In this document: positions 61,732 through 64,000 of the stretch, piece after piece
Position numbering within the stretch: position 1 is the stretch's first letter
Layout of the letters: the number at the start of each line of letters is the position of its first letter
Assembly: GCF_017916275.1 (NCBI RefSeq)
Contig: NZ_JAFMST010000003.1
Location: 372,001-436,000, forward strand
DNA: 64,000 bases
Direction of reading: 5' to 3'
Source of the DNA: Rubellimicrobium arenae
Lineage (GTDB): Bacteria > Pseudomonadota > Alphaproteobacteria > Rhodobacterales > Rhodobacteraceae
Position numbers and translations under genes: made by a program
The notes under the pieces: model-generated
What the model was told of the DNA's origin: nothing
What the model saw: only the letters and a program-made list of their open reading frames with translations
The model's database searches: none

Positions 61732-62228
61732 CGCACGATGCTCCCGCCCAGCGCCACCGCCGAGTGGTAATAGGCGTTGTAGGACCAGTTGTAGGCGTCG
61801 AGGATGGACTGCTCGATCGTCTCCTCCTCGCGCACGACCCGATAGGGGATGCGGAGCGCATTCAGCACCGGCTCCATGGTGATGCCATGCGGGATGGCCC
61901 ACCAGTTGTTCTCGCCCAGCTCGCCCCGGTAGCTCATCAGCATGACGACAGGGATGCCTGCCCCCAGCCCCATCCGGGCCAGCGGCTCGACCGAGGCCCG
62001 CAGCCCCGAGTTCTCCATCACGAGCGCCGCCCTTTTGCCGGACAGGAACACGCCACCGCATATGGCCGCGCCTTCACCCTCGTTGGTGACCCGGATGGTT
62101 CGGATGTCCGGGTCCGCATCCAGCGCCGGATAGAGTTCCTTGAAGAGCGAGTCGGGCAGGTAGCAGACGATGCTGACCCCCGCCCGCTTGAGCCCGCGAA
62201 TGACCGCGTCCACGGCGCTTTGCTTCAT
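61728..62228 (-). CDS. ThDP-dependent decarboxylase, alpha subunit
   Basis: A 166-residue partner of the gene at 61123, resembling ComD. The catalytic Glu lies in VTNEGEGAAICGGVFLSGKR; YLPDSLFKELYPALD and NSGLRASVEPLARMG are further blocks typical of the PYR domain. Together with the beta subunit it rebuilds one ThDP enzyme lacking the central domain of pyruvate decarboxylase. ATG 62228 was chosen; a GTG at 62255 would add nine residues. It is first in the eight-gene operon and 108 bases downstream of the LysR gene. Confidence 0.87.
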   Translation of the reverse strand: MKQSAVDAVIRGLKRAGVSIVCYLPDSLFKELYPALDADPDIRTIRVTNEGEGAAICGGVFLSGKRAALVMENSGLRASVEPLARMGLGAGIPVVMLMSYRGELGENNWWAIPHGITMEPVLNALRIPYRVVREEETIEQSILDAYNWSYNAYYHSAVALGGSIVR

Positions 62229-62336
62229 GTCCCACTGCCTGGAAGGTGATGTCACGGCGACGATGGCAGGACGTGGGTGTTCCGCATAGCTGCTGTTGTT
62301 CGATGCTCATGTTGCGTTGCGCGCAACGGGATGCCG

Positions 62337-63260
62337 TCAGGGCGCCATGCGCTCGATGGCTTGCGCCAGGTTGTTGGCCAGCACGGAAGCCGCCTCGGAG
62401 ATCTCGGATTTCGGGCGGGACAGGAGCTGGAGGCGACGCGGATGCAGCCGGCTGTCCGCCAGCGGCACGAAGACGAGGTCACCGCGCTCGATCTCCCGCT
62501 CCACGCCCATGCGGGTTTGCAGGATGGTCCCGAGGCCCCGTGCCGCCAGATCGATCATGAGGCCGATCGAGTTGGTCCGCGCCCGGCGCGAGAACTCCAC
62601 GAACGACCCGGAGAAGGCTTCCTCGACGGTGGACCCGAGGGTGAGGCTCGAGTCGGACAGGATCACCCGTTCCCCCGCCAGATCGTAGACGCGGAGCGGG
62701 CCCTCCTTTGTGGCGAGGCGGCTGCCCGGCGGGGCCATCACGCCCATCGGCAGGGCGACCGACGCGATGCGCCGGGCGTTGCGTGGCACACGCACGTCGA
62801 AGGCGATGGCGAGGTCGGCCTCGCCTTGGAGGAGCATGTTCGCCACTTCGGGCGATCCGCCGACCCGGACATCGACGCTGATCTCGGGGTGGCGGATCCA
62901 GAAGGACGCGAGCACGTCGGGCAGGAAGCCGCGCGTCGCGCTCTCGATGACGGCGATCGAGACCGTTCCGCGCCTCAGGCCCTGGAGATCGTTGATCTCG
63001 GTGATCGCACGGTTCAGCTCTCCGGTGCTCTGCCGGATGTGGTAGTACAGGAGCTCGCCCGCCGAGGTGAGCTTGAGCCGCTGTTGCGATCGCTCGAACA
63101 GGGGTGTCGTCAGGTCCTCCTCAAGCTGCTTGATGGTCCGGCTGATCGAGGACGGAGCGACATTGAGCGCCTTCGCCGCCTGTCGGATGGACCCGAGCCG
63201 CGCCACCAGGACGAAGTTCTGGACGCGGCTCGAGATGAGCCCCAGGCGGTGAAGATCCAT
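62337..63260 (-). CDS. LysR-family transcriptional regulator
   Basis: A 307-residue regulator. The winged helix-turn-helix is LGSIRQAAKALNVAPSSISR followed by TIKQLEEDLTTPLFER (residues about 22-58). The effector-binding domain follows from about residue 95 (GTVSIAVIESATRGFLPDVL, VRVGGSPEVANMLLQGEADL). It lies upstream of and in the same direction as the catabolic operon, unlike the usual divergent arrangement, so it may be co-transcribed with or read through into it. It is the obvious candidate to sense the operon's substrate. Confidence 0.92.
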   Translation of the reverse strand: MDLHRLGLISSRVQNFVLVARLGSIRQAAKALNVAPSSISRTIKQLEEDLTTPLFERSQQRLKLTSAGELLYYHIRQSTGELNRAITEINDLQGLRRGTVSIAVIESATRGFLPDVLASFWIRHPEISVDVRVGGSPEVANMLLQGEADLAIAFDVRVPRNARRIASVALPMGVMAPPGSRLATKEGPLRVYDLAGERVILSDSSLTLGSTVEEAFSGSFVEFSRRARTNSIGLMIDLAARGLGTILQTRMGVEREIERGDLVFVPLADSRLHPRRLQLLSRPKSEISEAASVLANNLAQAIERMAP

Positions 63261-63287
63261 GCGCTGCCCTCCGGACCGGACGTCCTG

Positions 63288-63920
63288 TCAATGGTAGTCG
63301 GGCAGGCCCGGCATGGTGATGAACCCTGGCAGCGACCTCAGCCGCCGAGCCCAGAGCCGCAGCGCCGGGAACTCGTCGTGATCGACGTTGAAGTCCCTCG
63401 ACAGCGCAAAGGCCGGAAAGAGAGCCAGATCGGCCAGGGTCGCCTCGGGGCCGACGAAGAAGTCCGAACCGGCAAGCGACTGGCGGGTCATATGGTCGTC
63501 CATGATCCGCAGGCAACGGCGGGCCCCGGCGCGAAGAGCGTCGGTGTCGCCCGGCTCCCCCAGCATGGATGTCGTGCGCGCCGCAACGGCCATCGACAGG
63601 TCGCGTGCCGCGAAGATCAGCCATTCCATCATCCTGGCCCGTCGAACGGGATCATCGGTCACGAAGCGCCGCTGCGGATCATGCCGTTCGGCCAGATGCA
63701 GGAGGATCGCTTCCGGCTGGGTCAGCACGAGGTCGCCGTCCCGGAGGATCGGCAGCCGCCCGAGCGGATTGAGCGCCAGCATCGGCGCGCTCTGGTGTTC
63801 GCGACCCGGGAAGGCATCGACGCCATGCAGGTCCAGCGGAAGGCCGATGCAGGCGGCCACGAGCCGCACGCGGTAGCAGTTCTCGTCGAGGTCGTAGTTG
63901 TAGAGCTGTGGCATGGTCAT
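63288..63920 (-). CDS. Glutathione S-transferase-family protein
   Basis: A 210-residue GST-fold protein. The N-terminal thioredoxin-like domain has YDLDENCYRVRLVAACIGLP with a Ser/Cys-position Cys-Tyr-Arg, NPLGRLPILRDGDLVLTQPE with the cis-Pro, then the SNAIL/TRAIL-like QPEAILLHLAE. The C-terminal helical domain includes GPEATLADLALFPAF with the conserved Asp. I chose ATG 63920 because it overlaps the preceding stop as ATGA; ATG 63914 is possible. It may conjugate or isomerise an intermediate, or be unrelated to the operon. Confidence 0.88.
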   Translation of the reverse strand: MTMPQLYNYDLDENCYRVRLVAACIGLPLDLHGVDAFPGREHQSAPMLALNPLGRLPILRDGDLVLTQPEAILLHLAERHDPQRRFVTDDPVRRARMMEWLIFAARDLSMAVAARTTSMLGEPGDTDALRAGARRCLRIMDDHMTRQSLAGSDFFVGPEATLADLALFPAFALSRDFNVDHDEFPALRLWARRLRSLPGFITMPGLPDYH

Positions 63921-64000
63921 TCGGCAGCAAGGAGCGTGGCGGATTCGACCCGGCGTCGGAACGCCTCGGCCCGTGCGGCCACGGCCACCAGGGTTCCCGG
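63917..64000 (-). CDS. C-terminal fragment of a reverse-strand gene (cut by window end)
   Basis: The last 27 codons of an open frame entering from beyond the window, ending VESATLLAAE and TGA at 63917-63919. The stop overlaps the GST start in ATGA, the same coupling used throughout this operon, which supports it as a real gene. Family cannot be judged from this fragment. Confidence 0.5.
   Translation of the reverse strand, partial: PGTLVAVAARAEAFRRRVESATLLAAE

Noticed and set aside
1-64000. CRISPR arrays, transposons, prophage, tRNA or rRNA genes
   Set aside because: No regularly spaced repeats, transposase or integrase motifs, terminal repeats, or tRNA/rRNA-like stretches were recognised by reading; weak tRNA candidates would need a dedicated scan.

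Overview
The window is GC-rich throughout (by eye about two thirds G+C) and densely coded on both strands, with many ATGA or TGATG stop/start overlaps. The gene families point to an alphaproteobacterium: MocD/MocE-type inosamine catabolism genes, a GTTC-N7-GTTC (alphaproteobacterial LexA-type) site, an HWE-type sensor kinase, and a small RNA with repeated CCUCCUCCC loops like the CcsR/cuckoo RNAs of Rhodobacterales and Rhizobiales. A Rhodobacterales-like host is my best guess, but no rRNA or other marker here fixes the taxon. I see no tRNA, rRNA, insertion sequence, prophage or CRISPR array.

Layout. 1-10.6 kb: a truncated lactonase-like hydrolase, a degenerate nuclease-fold membrane protein, a beta-helix/PKD protein, an FMN reductase, and a reverse-strand carbohydrate block (otsA-otsB for trehalose, malQ for alpha-glucan) followed by a LacI-type regulator. 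10.7-33.3 kb: a sugar/polyol uptake zone with three ribose/inositol-type ABC importers. System 1 (10.8-13.7 kb) faces the LacI gene across two tandem operators and is followed by two Gfo/Idh/MocA dehydrogenases, the first IolG-like. System 2 (19.0-22.0 kb) follows an RpiR-type regulator and runs into a MocA-type dehydrogenase, two TIM-barrel isomerases, mocD and a broken mocE, so it resembles a rhizopine/inosamine pathway that has lost its ferredoxin. System 3 (28.4-33.3 kb) has two paralogous binding proteins and no adjacent catabolic genes. A CcsR/cuckoo-like small RNA lies on the reverse strand at 27.1 kb.

33.5-45 kb holds mostly housekeeping genes: ybaK, a lytic transglycosylase, a possible SUKH-HIRAN protein, aroG preceded by an aromatic-rich leader peptide and attenuator, selD with mnmH (selenouridine in tRNA), a THUMP methyltransferase and a MYG1-type hydrolase. 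At 45.5 kb is a 1262-residue multi-PAS HWE kinase with a C-terminal receiver domain.

49.5-64 kb is a catabolic region. Two unrelated deaminases (AdeC type and ADA/Aah1 type) are coupled on the forward strand. Converging on them is a very tight reverse-strand operon of eight genes: a two-subunit ThDP decarboxylase, a GMC oxidoreductase, an amidohydrolase, a ring-hydroxylating oxygenase homologue with no Rieske domain, a fused FAD-molybdopterin hydroxylase, its 2Fe-2S subunit and an aldehyde dehydrogenase. A LysR regulator and a GST lie upstream in the same direction. I do not recognise this set as a described pathway. Breakdown of a nitrogen heterocycle, perhaps a modified purine, is the most economical reading.
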